A DNA stretch of 64,000 nucleotides, taken from assembly GCA_045629285.1 (NCBI GenBank), contig JAZQQY010000009.1, positions 1 through 64,000 on the forward strand. Reading direction: 5' to 3'. Source of the stretch: UBA1723 sp045629285. Its GTDB lineage: Bacteria > Bacteroidota > Bacteroidia > Bacteroidales > Paludibacteraceae. This document shows, piece after piece, positions 18,475 to 27,130 of the stretch (positions are counted from its first letter, which is position 1; every line of letters starts with the position of its first letter). Below the pieces are notes generated by a model, which saw nothing but the letters and a program-made list of their open reading frames with translations, was not told the origin of the DNA and made no database searches. The translations under genes were made by a program, and so were the position numbers.

Positions 18475-20271
18475 ATGCAGGATAAAATCATAGTTCTGGA
18501 CTTCGGTGGTCAGTATGCCCACTTGATAGCAAACAGAGTGCGCCGCCTTGGTGTATTCACAGAGATATTGCCTCCTACAGCTTCAGTTGAGGAGTTTGCA
18601 GGAGCAACAGGTATCATCTACAGCGGTGGACCTTCAAGCGTCTACGCAGAGGATGCTCCCGAATATAATCCTGAAATTTTGAATATTCCGGTTCCTAAAC
18701 TTGGTATCTGCTACGGTCACCAGTTGATGGCTTCGCAGCTTGGCGGTTCGGTTCGCCCAGGTAAGGTGAAGGAGTACGGAATCGCTGACCTTCTTTTGAA
18801 GGAACCTCAGCACCCGCTATTGAAGAATATCCCTGCGTCTTCGCCAATGTGGATGAGCCACGGCGACGCAGTCGAGAGATTGCCTGAGGGTTATAAGATC
18901 ATCGCGTCGACAAAGGACTGCGAGATCGCAGCAGTTGCCCTTGACTCACGTAAGATCTACGGTATCCAGTTCCACCCAGAGGTGACTCACAGTAAGTACG
19001 GTATGCAGATCCTTGACAACTTCATCGATATCTGTGGTTGCAAGCGTACTTGGAACATGAAGAGCTACATGCCTCTTATCTCTGAGAAGATCAAGAAAGA
19101 GGTTGGCGACAGGAAGGTGTTCCTTCTAGTTTCTGGTGGTGTCGACAGTACAGTGGCATTCGTGCTATTGAACCGTGTATTGGGTACTGACCGTGTGATG
19201 GGTCTTCATATCGACAACGGTATGATGCGTATGGACGAGTCAGCAAAGATCATCGACTTCTTGAAGGCTGAGGGAATGAACAACCTTCGTGTCGTAGACG
19301 CTACAGACTCTTTCTTGAGCAGACTTGAGGGCATCACAGCTCCTGAGCAGAAACGTAAGATCATCGGTGCTACTTTCTTGGTAGTCAAGGATGAGGAGAT
19401 GGCTAAGCTAAATCTTGATCCAAAGGAGTGGATGATTGCTCAGGGTACTATCTATCCAGATACAATCGAGAGCGGTGGTACAAAGAACGCAGACCTAATC
19501 AAGACTCACCACAACCGTGTTAAGGAGGTGATGGATTTGATGGCACAGGGCTTGCTTCTTGAGCCATTGGCTGACCTATATAAGGATGAGGTTCGTATGT
19601 TGGGTGAGGAGCTTGGTATTCCTCACAATCTAGTATGGCGTCACCCATTCCCTGGTCCAGGTCTTGGTGTTCGTTTGCTTTGTACAGACGGTAAAGGTGA
19701 GTTTGCTACTAACGCAGATGTCGCTGGTCTAGCAGAGTATTTGAAAGAGAATAATATCGACGGTAAGGTGCTTCCTATCAAGAGTGTAGGAGTGCAGGGT
19801 GACGGTAGAACATACGCACAGCCATTCTTGTTGACTACACAGAACCTTACTTGGAAGCAGTGTGAGAAGTTCTCTACTGAGTTGGTTAACCGTTTCAAGG
19901 TTATCAACCGTGTAATTTGGCAGGTAGGCAGTGTAAGCGATGAGAATCCAAAGTTGGTTGAGCAATACGCTACTAAGAACCACTTTGACACACTTCGTAA
20001 GTTTGATAATATCTGTACTGAGTTCTTGCAGGAGAACGACCTTTACGAGTCAATCTGGCAGATGCCTGTAGTGTTGGTTCCGCTTACAGTTCAGAACAAG
20101 CCATGTATCGTAATGCGTCCTGTAAACTCATCAGAGGCTATGACAGCAAACTTTGCTGAGATCGATCAGAAACTTCTTGAAGGTCTTTGGAGTAGATTCG
20201 TAGCTGATGGTGCAGGCTCATTGTGGTACGACGTTACTCACAAGCCTCCGGGCACAATTGAGTGGGAGTAA
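18475..20271 (+). CDS. guaA: GMP synthase (glutamine-hydrolysing), long form
   Basis: Converts XMP to GMP with ammonia from glutamine. The class I amidotransferase domain fills about residues 1-195, with the catalytic cysteine in GICYGHQ (near 82) and HPE (near 168). The ATP pyrophosphatase domain has the P-loop SGGVDST (near 222-228). The C-terminal dimerisation domain ends in the conserved KPPGTIEWE. At 598 residues it is longer than the roughly 510-525 of most bacterial enzymes. The extra length sits in the C-terminal region, between the conserved IKSVGVQGDGRTY and the final GTIEWE. The last six codons and two bases of the stop lie in the 20-bp repeat that bounds the downstream island, so the gene survived integration intact; the last base of the TAA stop lies just outside the repeat. 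Confidence 0.95.
   Translation: MQDKIIVLDFGGQYAHLIANRVRRLGVFTEILPPTASVEEFAGATGIIYSGGPSSVYAEDAPEYNPEILNIPVPKLGICYGHQLMASQLGGSVRPGKVKEYGIADLLLKEPQHPLLKNIPASSPMWMSHGDAVERLPEGYKIIASTKDCEIAAVALDSRKIYGIQFHPEVTHSKYGMQILDNFIDICGCKRTWNMKSYMPLISEKIKKEVGDRKVFLLVSGGVDSTVAFVLLNRVLGTDRVMGLHIDNGMMRMDESAKIIDFLKAEGMNNLRVVDATDSFLSRLEGITAPEQKRKIIGATFLVVKDEEMAKLNLDPKEWMIAQGTIYPDTIESGGTKNADLIKTHHNRVKEVMDLMAQGLLLEPLADLYKDEVRMLGEELGIPHNLVWRHPFPGPGLGVRLLCTDGKGEFATNADVAGLAEYLKENNIDGKVLPIKSVGVQGDGRTYAQPFLLTTQNLTWKQCEKFSTELVNRFKVINRVIWQVGSVSDENPKLVEQYATKNHFDTLRKFDNICTEFLQENDLYESIWQMPVVLVPLTVQNKPCIVMRPVNSSEAMTANFAEIDQKLLEGLWSRFVADGAGSLWYDVTHKPPGTIEWE
20251..20270 (+). repeat. Left attachment site repeat (attL core)
   Basis: GGCACAATTGAGTGGGAGTA, identical to the copy about 25.8 kb downstream. 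It encodes the end of GuaA (G-T-I-E-W-E) plus two bases of the stop codon. The flanking bases differ on both sides (G and A here, T and G at the right copy), so the repeat is exactly 20 bases. Confidence 0.88.
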
Positions 20272-20272
20272 T

Positions 20273-20370
20273 TCAATTGTTAAAGCCAATCAGTTTGCTA
20301 TTTCTCAAAAATGGTTTATTTGATATTTGTCTCGCAAAATCAATATATTACACAATTGTAGCCAATAGCA
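20273..20370 (+). repeat. Possible integrase arm-binding repeats
   Basis: The motif CAATTGT..GCCAAT occurs at about 20274-20290 and again at about 20353-20366, with slightly different spacing. The attachment core also contains CACAATTG. Such repeats next to an attachment site and an integrase gene are what arm-type binding sites look like, but the match is imperfect. Confidence 0.3.
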
Positions 20371-20417
20371 AAAGTGTTGGTATTTGATGCGCAATTTTAC
20401 GAATGTGTGACTAAAAA

Positions 20418-20451
20418 GTGTGACCTCACGCTTGCAGTCACACATTTTTTT
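20418..20451 (+). terminator. Terminator between guaA and the integrase
   Basis: GTGTGAC and GTCACAC form a 7-bp stem followed by seven T residues. After integration it would supply a new transcript end for guaA, replacing the native one now lying beyond the right end of the island. Confidence 0.75.
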
Positions 20452-20460
20452 ATACCTTTG
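20432..20460 (+). promoter_or_regulatory. Promoter of the integrase gene
   Basis: TACCTTTG at 20453-20460 matches the -7 consensus, and a TTGCAG lies about 18 bases upstream inside the terminator stem. The ATG of the integrase follows 31 bases later. Confidence 0.6.
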
Positions 20461-20491
20461 CGGAAATGATTTACTCTAATAACAAAATGAT

Positions 20492-21925
20492 ATGCCTAAG
20501 AAACCTACAGTACATTTCATCCTAAAGAAATCTAAATCAAAGGAATCTTTAATAATGACCAGATGCCGTTATTACGGCACAGACATTTATGTTTCAACTA
20601 AAGAATATATTTCTCTTGACAAATGGGATAAGAAGGCAGAGCGTTGTATTGTGGCAGAACATTTACATCAGACTGATAGGGAAAAAAGAAATCACCGACG
20701 TATAAATAAGTTGTTGGATAATATACGATTGAATTTTCTTGATATGGTGGATGGTTTGGAGTACAGCGACTTGATTTCAGATAAGAATAGTTGTGTCAAC
20801 TCAATAAAATCTCGTATAGAAGATTTCGTAAACGGAGGTTTTAATCCATTAGATCCTCAGATTCTTATGGAAATTGAGAGGATGGAAATTACACCTACAA
20901 AATTCTTCAAAAAATGCGTTGAGGAAAAGGCAAATCAATGGGTAAAGCGAACTAATACAAAGGTGGCTAATGGTACAGTTGTTAACAACCAATCTGTTTT
21001 GAAGAGATTCATTGAATTCATGAAATGGGCTAACCTTCCTGACAGTTTTGCGATTTTTGATAAGACTTTTGAAAACAAATTTCGTGAGTATCACTTAATA
21101 TATAAAGAATATGCCCCAAATACATTTGCTCACTCTAATAGTATCTTAAAGACGTGGCTGGAACAAGCGGAAGAGGTGGATTTGATAAAAGACCATTCTT
21201 ATAGAAAGTGGCAAACTAAAGCTGCTACACCTTTAAAGGTTTATCTTACTCAGGAAGAGCTAGATAAAATTTATAGTTTAAACCCTACCGATGATGAACT
21301 TGCAAAAGCTCATTTGAAGTCGGATAATCTTATGGAGACTCGTGATTTGTTCATTATCGCGGCCAATACTGGGTTACGATATAGTGATCTTACACACCTT
21401 AATGATGGAATTTGGAATTTAGATGAGCGTACATTAAAGATATTTCAACAAAAAACGCACCAGGAGGTTGAGTTGCCTCTTAATAAGATACTCATTGAAA
21501 TATACAAAAAGTATGAAGGGAAGCTGCCTGTTCCGATTGCGAAGTCGCATTATAACAATCAAATTAGAGCCTTGGCTAAGATGGCGGATATTAACGAAAT
21601 TGTTTCGTATCAGAAAACAGTTGGTGGAGGGTGTGTCGTTGTTCAGCAACCAAAATATGAACTCATTGCATCCCATACTGCTCGAAGAAGTTTTGCGACG
21701 AATATGTACCTTGCTTTAGGGAATGCATCTATCGTTATGAAATTTACAGGGCACAAGTCAGAAACGGCCTTCATGAGTTATATCTGCGTGACCGCAAAAG
21801 AAGCAAGAATGATAATGCAGAAACAATACGAAAAAATAGAAGAGTACTATATGAAAAAGGAAGAGGAGTATTACTTAACCACGTTAGAAGCATTAGCTTT
21901 GGATGGTGTCGAATTACCGTTCTAA
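20492..21925 (+). CDS. Tyrosine recombinase (island integrase)
   Basis: Phage-integrase family protein of 477 residues, expected to catalyse integration and excision at the guaA attachment site. The N-terminus is an arm-type domain seen in Bacteroides integrases (VSTKEYISLDKWDKKAERC). A SAM-like core-binding domain covers about residues 135-245. The catalytic domain shows the first arginine in NTGLRYSDL (near 295), the HxxR box in HTARRSF (near 401-404), the second histidine in GHKSETAF and the nucleophile tyrosine in FMSYI (near 430). All key residues are present, so it should be active. Its position right after the guaA repeat and its orientation towards the island interior fit an integrase specific for this site. 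Confidence 0.92.
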   Translation: MPKKPTVHFILKKSKSKESLIMTRCRYYGTDIYVSTKEYISLDKWDKKAERCIVAEHLHQTDREKRNHRRINKLLDNIRLNFLDMVDGLEYSDLISDKNSCVNSIKSRIEDFVNGGFNPLDPQILMEIERMEITPTKFFKKCVEEKANQWVKRTNTKVANGTVVNNQSVLKRFIEFMKWANLPDSFAIFDKTFENKFREYHLIYKEYAPNTFAHSNSILKTWLEQAEEVDLIKDHSYRKWQTKAATPLKVYLTQEELDKIYSLNPTDDELAKAHLKSDNLMETRDLFIIAANTGLRYSDLTHLNDGIWNLDERTLKIFQQKTHQEVELPLNKILIEIYKKYEGKLPVPIAKSHYNNQIRALAKMADINEIVSYQKTVGGGCVVVQQPKYELIASHTARRSFATNMYLALGNASIVMKFTGHKSETAFMSYICVTAKEARMIMQKQYEKIEEYYMKKEEEYYLTTLEALALDGVELPF

Positions 21926-21977
21926 ACCAAAGACTATCCCCACATTGGAGTAGTCACTGACTTTCATCACGGCATGG

Positions 21978-22643
21978 TTATCTCGTTCTCCCCATCACAT
22001 TTTTTATCTTTTGCACCGTATGAGTGCTGAGGCTATAAAGTTGTGCCACCTTACGGATAGCAATACCCTTTTTCAAATCCTTGACCGCATCCTTATATTT
22101 GGACAAAAATGCCTCGTCGGATTCTACACTGCCATTTGGTCTACCCTCACCAACAGTGGGCTTTAATCCAGCCTCGATGTTACGTTGTCTCTTTGCCTGC
22201 TTGCCTGACTGTAATCTGTAGGCTATGTTCTCTCGCTCAATACTTGCGGCCATACCAAGACAACTGATCAAGACTGGGAATACAATAGACTCTTTGCCGT
22301 AGGCATCAAAGATGCTCACATTCTCCTTTTGGAAGACAACGTTAATGTTGTTATCTCTACAGATTTTGATTGACTCTTGAACCTCGTATACACTTCTTCC
22401 TAATCGACTTAACTCACTAACCAAGATAGCCTCAACCTGATTGCTGATTGCGTACTGGATTGCATCCTGAAGAACTATACGCTCACTATTCTTCTTCGCA
22501 CCACTGATCTTCTCGCTAAATGTGTTGTTGACGGAGTAGCCGTGAGTCTCAGCATATTTTGTTAAATCCATTATTTGGCGGTCGGTATTTTGGCGGTCAG
22601 TGGTTGAAGACACTCTTGCGTATATGATTGCTGTCTTATTCAT
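21978..22643 (-). CDS. Serine recombinase (resolvase/invertase family)
   Basis: Site-specific recombinase of 221 residues. The N-terminal catalytic domain opens with AIIYARVSST, whose serine near residue 11 is the nucleophile. It continues with SELSRLGRS (near 95-103), the conserved arginine motif, and a long connecting helix around MAASIERENIAYR. A small C-terminal helix-turn-helix follows after GEGRPNG, with GIAIRKVAQLYSLSTHTVQKI near residues 190-210. It is convergent with the integrase gene and divergent from the restriction operon. It could resolve island dimers or invert a segment; I see no clear pair of inverted recombination sites nearby. Confidence 0.88.
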   Translation of the reverse strand: MNKTAIIYARVSSTTDRQNTDRQIMDLTKYAETHGYSVNNTFSEKISGAKKNSERIVLQDAIQYAISNQVEAILVSELSRLGRSVYEVQESIKICRDNNINVVFQKENVSIFDAYGKESIVFPVLISCLGMAASIERENIAYRLQSGKQAKRQRNIEAGLKPTVGEGRPNGSVESDEAFLSKYKDAVKDLKKGIAIRKVAQLYSLSTHTVQKIKNVMGRTR

Positions 22644-22696
22644 AATGTTATAGTTTTAGTCAAAGAAAAAATGTACAACAAAAATCAGCCTCAACG

Positions 22697-22811
22697 TGCA
22701 ACGTTTCAAAGTTAAAATGCAACATTTCTAAATTGCAACATTTTTAGTGCGTCACGTCATCATCAACACTGCAAAAATAATGAATAATGTACATTATGCA
22801 ATGTTGTTGCA
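22697..22811. promoter_or_regulatory. Repeats and palindrome between the resolvase and the restriction operon
   Basis: TGCAAC(A/G)TTT occurs three times in direct order (22697, 22718, 22734). An inverted relative, ATGTTGTTGCA, lies at about 22801-22811. A perfect 14-base palindrome, ATAATGTACATTAT, sits at 22784-22797. This divergent region must hold both promoters. The repeats may be an operator controlling the recombinase or the hsd operon, or a recombination site. Confidence 0.5.
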
Positions 22812-22890
22812 AATTAAATTTGAAATAAATGAGTCTTTTCTTTGTTCAACGTGTGGCATTAACTAATTTTATGCACGATTGAACTGTTAA

Positions 22891-23151
22891 ATGGATACTA
22901 ATAAACCCAAGCGACATATTATACGTTTACATCTTAAGCAGTCGGGAAAGAATTTGTTCTTTTCCAACCTGAAGGCATTGTTTGATAATATGGAGTCCTC
23001 ACCTAATGACGGATCTCTTGGTGTTCGTTACAATTATCTGAGAAATTATAAGTTTTCCGACGGTGGCTATGAGAATGATCTTGTCATCATCGAGAAGCAC
23101 GAGGTGATAAGCGAAGTCAAACGTGATTGGGTGAGATATAAGAGTAAATAA
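22891..23151 (+). CDS. Small protein ahead of hsdM, function unknown
   Basis: An 86-residue basic protein I do not recognise. It has no signal peptide, no membrane segment and no cysteine. The middle (FFSNLKALFDNMESSPNDGSL) looks helical, and the end is charged (VKRDWVRYKSK). It ends six bases before the hsdM start on the same strand and is therefore surely in the hsd operon. Controller proteins of restriction systems are of this size, but I see no clear helix-turn-helix. A specificity-complex accessory or phage-countermeasure role is equally possible. Confidence 0.65.
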   Translation: MDTNKPKRHIIRLHLKQSGKNLFFSNLKALFDNMESSPNDGSLGVRYNYLRNYKFSDGGYENDLVIIEKHEVISEVKRDWVRYKSK

Positions 23152-23157
23152 ACAACT

Positions 23158-24723
23158 ATGGCAGAAAACACTACCGCTCAAGCTCAACGTGAGGAACTTC
23201 ACAAGACTATCTGGAGTATTGCAGACTCGTTAAGAGGCGCTATTGATGGATGGGAGTTTAAGTCGTATATCCTTTGCACTATTTTCTATAGATATATATC
23301 AGAGAATCTTTGCAACTACATCAACAAACTTCAGGAAGAGGCTGGTGTGGAAGGCTTCAATTACGCTGAGTTTTCTGATGATGAAGCTTCCGATGAAGCA
23401 ATCAAGGATCAGATGGTGCAGGCTAAAGGTTACTATATTCTGCCAAGCCAACTGTTTATCAATGTCGCCAATAATGCGACTAATGATGATAATCTGAATG
23501 AAACACTAAGCAAGGTATTTACGGCTATAGAAGCGTCGGCACAGGGAACACCTTCTGAGTTTGCCATTCGTGGACTGTTCTCCGACTTTGCTGTAAACAA
23601 CTCCCAATTAGGCAATTCCGTCTCCAAGAGAAATGACCTAATCGCAAAGGTGTTGGTCTCCATACGTGATCTTGACCTTGCGTCGGCTTTTGAGGAAAAT
23701 AGCATTGATGCTTTTGGCGACGCGTATGAGTTCCTGATGAAGATGTATGCGAGCGGTGCTGGAAAGAGCGGCGGTGAGTTTTTTACCCCACAGGAGGTAA
23801 GTGAGATACTTGCAAGAATCGCTATGCAGGGGCAGCCAAACGTGAAATCGGTCTATGATCCTGCATGCGGATCAGGCTCCTTGCTTTTGAAAGTTGCCAA
23901 ATTAGCCACAAACAAAGATAATCTCCATTTCTATGGTCAGGAGATCAATCCTACCACATACAACTTGTGTAGAATCAATATGTTCTTGCACAACGTCAAC
24001 TATGCGAATTTCCATATTGAACTTGAAGACACATTGACCAAGCCACAGCATTTAGGTGAGTTGTTTGACTGCATCGTCTCCAATCCGCCCTATTCCATTC
24101 CGTGGGAAGGCGACGCCAATGCCCTTTTGATCAATGACGATCGTTATGCACCGGCTGGAGTGTTAGCGCCAAAGACGAAGGCAGACCTTGCCTTCACCAT
24201 GCACATGCTTTACCACTTGGCAGAGACGGGAACAGCAGCCATAGTGGAGTTTCCTGGAGTGCTTTACCGTGGTGGAGCGGAAAAGCAGATCCGCAAATAT
24301 CTTGTAGACAACAACTACGTCGACGCAATTATACAATTGCCAGCAAACCTATTCTTTGGTGTTGGTATTGCCACATGCATTATTGTCTTGAAGAAGAGCG
24401 CGAAGAAAGATAACAGCATCCTATTCCTCGACGCGAGCAATCTATTCAAGAAGGAGGGAAACAAGAACCGTATGATGCCAGAGCATCAGGATGCGGTGGT
24501 GAATGCCATTGGAGAGCGAAAGGACCAGGAATATTTCACAAAGTTGGTCTCATGCGACGACGTCGCCAATAACGACTATAACCTTTCCGTCTCATCGTAT
24601 GTGGAGAAGGAAGTCGTCAAAGAGGAGATAGACATCGACGCAGTGAATGCCGAGATTAATGATCTGATGACGAAGGCTGTGGCACTCAACGATGAGATTA
24701 ATAAGATTATTGCTTCTCTTTAA
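23158..24723 (+). CDS. hsdM: Type I restriction-modification system, methyltransferase subunit HsdM
   Basis: N6-adenine methyltransferase subunit that joins with HsdS to modify host sites and with HsdR to restrict foreign DNA. An N-terminal helical HsdM domain fills about residues 8-170. The AdoMet-binding motif DPACGSGSLL begins at residue 234 and the catalytic NPPY motif is at 309-312. The 521 residues fit the family. The specificity subunit gene follows 12 bases later. The chain looks intact. The methylated sequence cannot be read from HsdM. Confidence 0.95.
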   Translation: MAENTTAQAQREELHKTIWSIADSLRGAIDGWEFKSYILCTIFYRYISENLCNYINKLQEEAGVEGFNYAEFSDDEASDEAIKDQMVQAKGYYILPSQLFINVANNATNDDNLNETLSKVFTAIEASAQGTPSEFAIRGLFSDFAVNNSQLGNSVSKRNDLIAKVLVSIRDLDLASAFEENSIDAFGDAYEFLMKMYASGAGKSGGEFFTPQEVSEILARIAMQGQPNVKSVYDPACGSGSLLLKVAKLATNKDNLHFYGQEINPTTYNLCRINMFLHNVNYANFHIELEDTLTKPQHLGELFDCIVSNPPYSIPWEGDANALLINDDRYAPAGVLAPKTKADLAFTMHMLYHLAETGTAAIVEFPGVLYRGGAEKQIRKYLVDNNYVDAIIQLPANLFFGVGIATCIIVLKKSAKKDNSILFLDASNLFKKEGNKNRMMPEHQDAVVNAIGERKDQEYFTKLVSCDDVANNDYNLSVSSYVEKEVVKEEIDIDAVNAEINDLMTKAVALNDEINKIIASL

Positions 24724-24735
24724 AATCCGCCGACC

Positions 24736-25932
24736 ATGAATAAAATCCAAGAATTGATAAAGGAACTTTGCCCTAATGGTGTGGAGTGGAAGAAGTTGGG
24801 AGAAATTTTTACATTTAGAAATGGATATACTCCATCAACAACAAATGAATCTTTTTGGAATGGTGGTACCATACCATGGTTTAAAATGGAAGATTTAAGA
24901 GACAATGGCAAAATCCTTAAAGATTCAAATTTACATATTACACCTATAGCAGTTAAAGGAGACAAACTGTTTAAGGCAAATTCTATTCTTATAGCTACTT
25001 CTGCAACTATCGGAGAACATGCTTTAATATTAGTTGAACATCTTTCAAATCAGCGTTTTACAAATATATATCCTAGAGATATCTACGAAAGTATGATTGA
25101 TATGCATTATATCAATCATTATATGCCTATTATTGATGAGTGGTGTAAAAAGAATGTGAAATTAGGAAATTTTGCTTCTGTGGATATGGACAAATTAAAG
25201 AATTATCCAATCCCCCTACCACCACTACCCGTCCAAACCGAGATAGTCCGCATATTGGACAAGTTTGTGGAGCAGCAGGAGCAGTTGGAGAAACTCATTG
25301 AGCTCAGAACGAAGCAGTATGAGTATTATAGAGAGGAGATGCTGACGGCGAAGGAAGGATGGGAAACAGTGACAATTGGAGATTTATGTACAATCACAAG
25401 AGGCCGACGATTTGTGCGTGACGATGTTAGGTCGTCAGGTATGCCTTGTATCCATTATGGAGATATGTACACATATTATGGCATTACAGCAAGGACAACA
25501 AAAACATTTTTGGATAGAGATTTTCCGAAGAAAATGCAATATGCAAAGAAAGGAGACGTCGTTGTTGTTGGTGCTGGAGAAAATGATTTAGATATCGGTG
25601 TCGGTACCGTATGGGAAGGTGATGAACCAGCCGCAGTTCACGATGCCTGCTATATATTAGAACATAAGCAGAATCCTAAATACATAGCATATTTTTTACG
25701 TACTAATAATTACCATCAACAATTACGTAAGTTTGTATCAGAAGGAAAGATTTGCTCTATATCAGGTACTGGATTAGGTAGTTGTTTTATTCCATTACCT
25801 TCATTGACTAAACAACAAGAAATTGTAGATTTTCTTGACAAGTTTGAGGATAATATATCCGTGATGAAGTCCGCATTGGAATTGAGCAAGAAGAGATATG
25901 AGCATTATAGGGATGAGATGTTGAGGTTTTAG
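24736..25932 (+). CDS. hsdS: Type I restriction-modification system, specificity subunit HsdS
   Basis: DNA-recognition subunit with two target-recognition domains. The first covers about residues 15-150 and ends in the conserved LPPLPVQTEIVRILDKF. Then comes a helical spacer with KQYEYYREEML (about residues 190-210). The second domain runs to about 350 and ends in LPSLTKQQEIVDFLDKF plus KKRYEHYRDEMLRF. The two spacer ends are internal repeats, as expected for a pseudo-symmetric HsdS. The last 31 bases before the stop recur exactly about 3 kb downstream, in a remnant between two inserted modules. hsdR lies almost 5 kb further on, which is unusual spacing. Confidence 0.92.
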   Translation: MNKIQELIKELCPNGVEWKKLGEIFTFRNGYTPSTTNESFWNGGTIPWFKMEDLRDNGKILKDSNLHITPIAVKGDKLFKANSILIATSATIGEHALILVEHLSNQRFTNIYPRDIYESMIDMHYINHYMPIIDEWCKKNVKLGNFASVDMDKLKNYPIPLPPLPVQTEIVRILDKFVEQQEQLEKLIELRTKQYEYYREEMLTAKEGWETVTIGDLCTITRGRRFVRDDVRSSGMPCIHYGDMYTYYGITARTTKTFLDRDFPKKMQYAKKGDVVVVGAGENDLDIGVGTVWEGDEPAAVHDACYILEHKQNPKYIAYFLRTNNYHQQLRKFVSEGKICSISGTGLGSCFIPLPSLTKQQEIVDFLDKFEDNISVMKSALELSKKRYEHYRDEMLRF

Positions 25933-26035
25933 TCTTTATGTAGGTGTGAACTCTTTATTCAAAGAATTTGTTAGTCTATCCAAATTTAAATTTATTTGTA
26001 TAGTAGTTAATTGATATTTAAGTTAATAAAGTCAA

Positions 26036-27130
26036 ATGACAATAGAAACCCCATATATAAACTCAGGTGTAGAAGGAGGAACTGGCTATGAGTTCCAGAA
26101 AAATTGCTTGGTATATATATTGTTAGATGAATATGAAAGATTTAGGGACAAAGAATATTTTGTTTGTATGGAAAGTGCAGATGATTTTATTATTTGTTTT
26201 ATAGTCGATAATAACTTAAAAGAAATTGACACTTATCAAGTAAAGAAAAAAAGTGATAGTAAGTGGACAATAAGTCATATTAATAAGAAAGATATTATTG
26301 CCAAAATATGTGAAGCTGGGTTAATTGTACAAGAGGACACTTCATATACTCATACTACCGATTATTGCCAAAAGTTACATTTTTTGAGTAACCAAATTAT
26401 GGAGTTAGATTCAAAGCTCTGTAATGAAGAAAATGATACTATAAAATATGAAGATTTGGATGAAAATACTCAAGTTAGTATAGAAACATACATAAAAAAC
26501 TATTATAACAAAGAAAGCAGATGTTATAATTTAGATCAATTATCGGAACAAAGAAATCATCTGATTTTCAAGTTTATTGATTTAAATAGAAAGGTATCAG
26601 AACAACGAAATTGCTTGATAACTAAAATTGGATTAATTTTTAATGGTTCAGTGTCTGATTGTAAAGCTGCATTAGATACCATTTTGAGTGCTTTGACAAT
26701 ATCTTCAACTACATTTAATAATAATTCTCAAATAAATTTATTGCAAAGGGATAAACAAGTTACATCAGATAAAATCAACGAATGTTTTGGAGTAATTCAA
26801 ACAAAATCTATATTTAAGGAAAAATGGAAAACAGAAGTAAAAAGAGTTATATGTGATGTCTTAGACTTAAAAATACCAGAGCAACTACAATTTTATAATT
26901 GTTGTTGCAATAGTTTTGATTTGTTTAAGGATTTGACTCAAGTAGAACATCAAGGGATTTTGTCGATGGCAGAAGAACTTAGTTGGCATGCACGTAATGA
27001 AGAGGATTTGGCAAATTTAATTTTAAGTAAGTATAACTCATCTTCATCTGTGACATTTTCAGATTTAGAATTAAAAGCAATAGCATATGCAGCTGCGATT
27101 CAGGTTTATAACACTGTAAATAATGGGTAA
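26036..27130 (+). CDS. Predicted DUF4297/Cap4-like nuclease (LmuA-like)
   Basis: The N-terminus fits the PD-(D/E)xK fold of DUF4297 and Cap4-type effectors: GTGYEFQ near residues 15-21, an acidic strand CMESADDF near 44-51, and DTYQVKKK near 65-72 with the catalytic Q-x-K. The rest is helical and unassigned. No signal peptide is present. The gene overlaps the next one by eight bases, and that gene encodes a zinc-hook ABC ATPase. A Cap4-like nuclease followed by an SMC-like ATPase is the gene order of Lamassu systems (LmuA, LmuB); ABC-three-component systems are a related alternative. The DNA is very AT-rich compared with hsdM. The nuclease call rests on a few motif residues and should be tested by profile search. 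Confidence 0.55.
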   Translation: MTIETPYINSGVEGGTGYEFQKNCLVYILLDEYERFRDKEYFVCMESADDFIICFIVDNNLKEIDTYQVKKKSDSKWTISHINKKDIIAKICEAGLIVQEDTSYTHTTDYCQKLHFLSNQIMELDSKLCNEENDTIKYEDLDENTQVSIETYIKNYYNKESRCYNLDQLSEQRNHLIFKFIDLNRKVSEQRNCLITKIGLIFNGSVSDCKAALDTILSALTISSTTFNNNSQINLLQRDKQVTSDKINECFGVIQTKSIFKEKWKTEVKRVICDVLDLKIPEQLQFYNCCCNSFDLFKDLTQVEHQGILSMAEELSWHARNEEDLANLILSKYNSSSSVTFSDLELKAIAYAAAIQVYNTVNNG

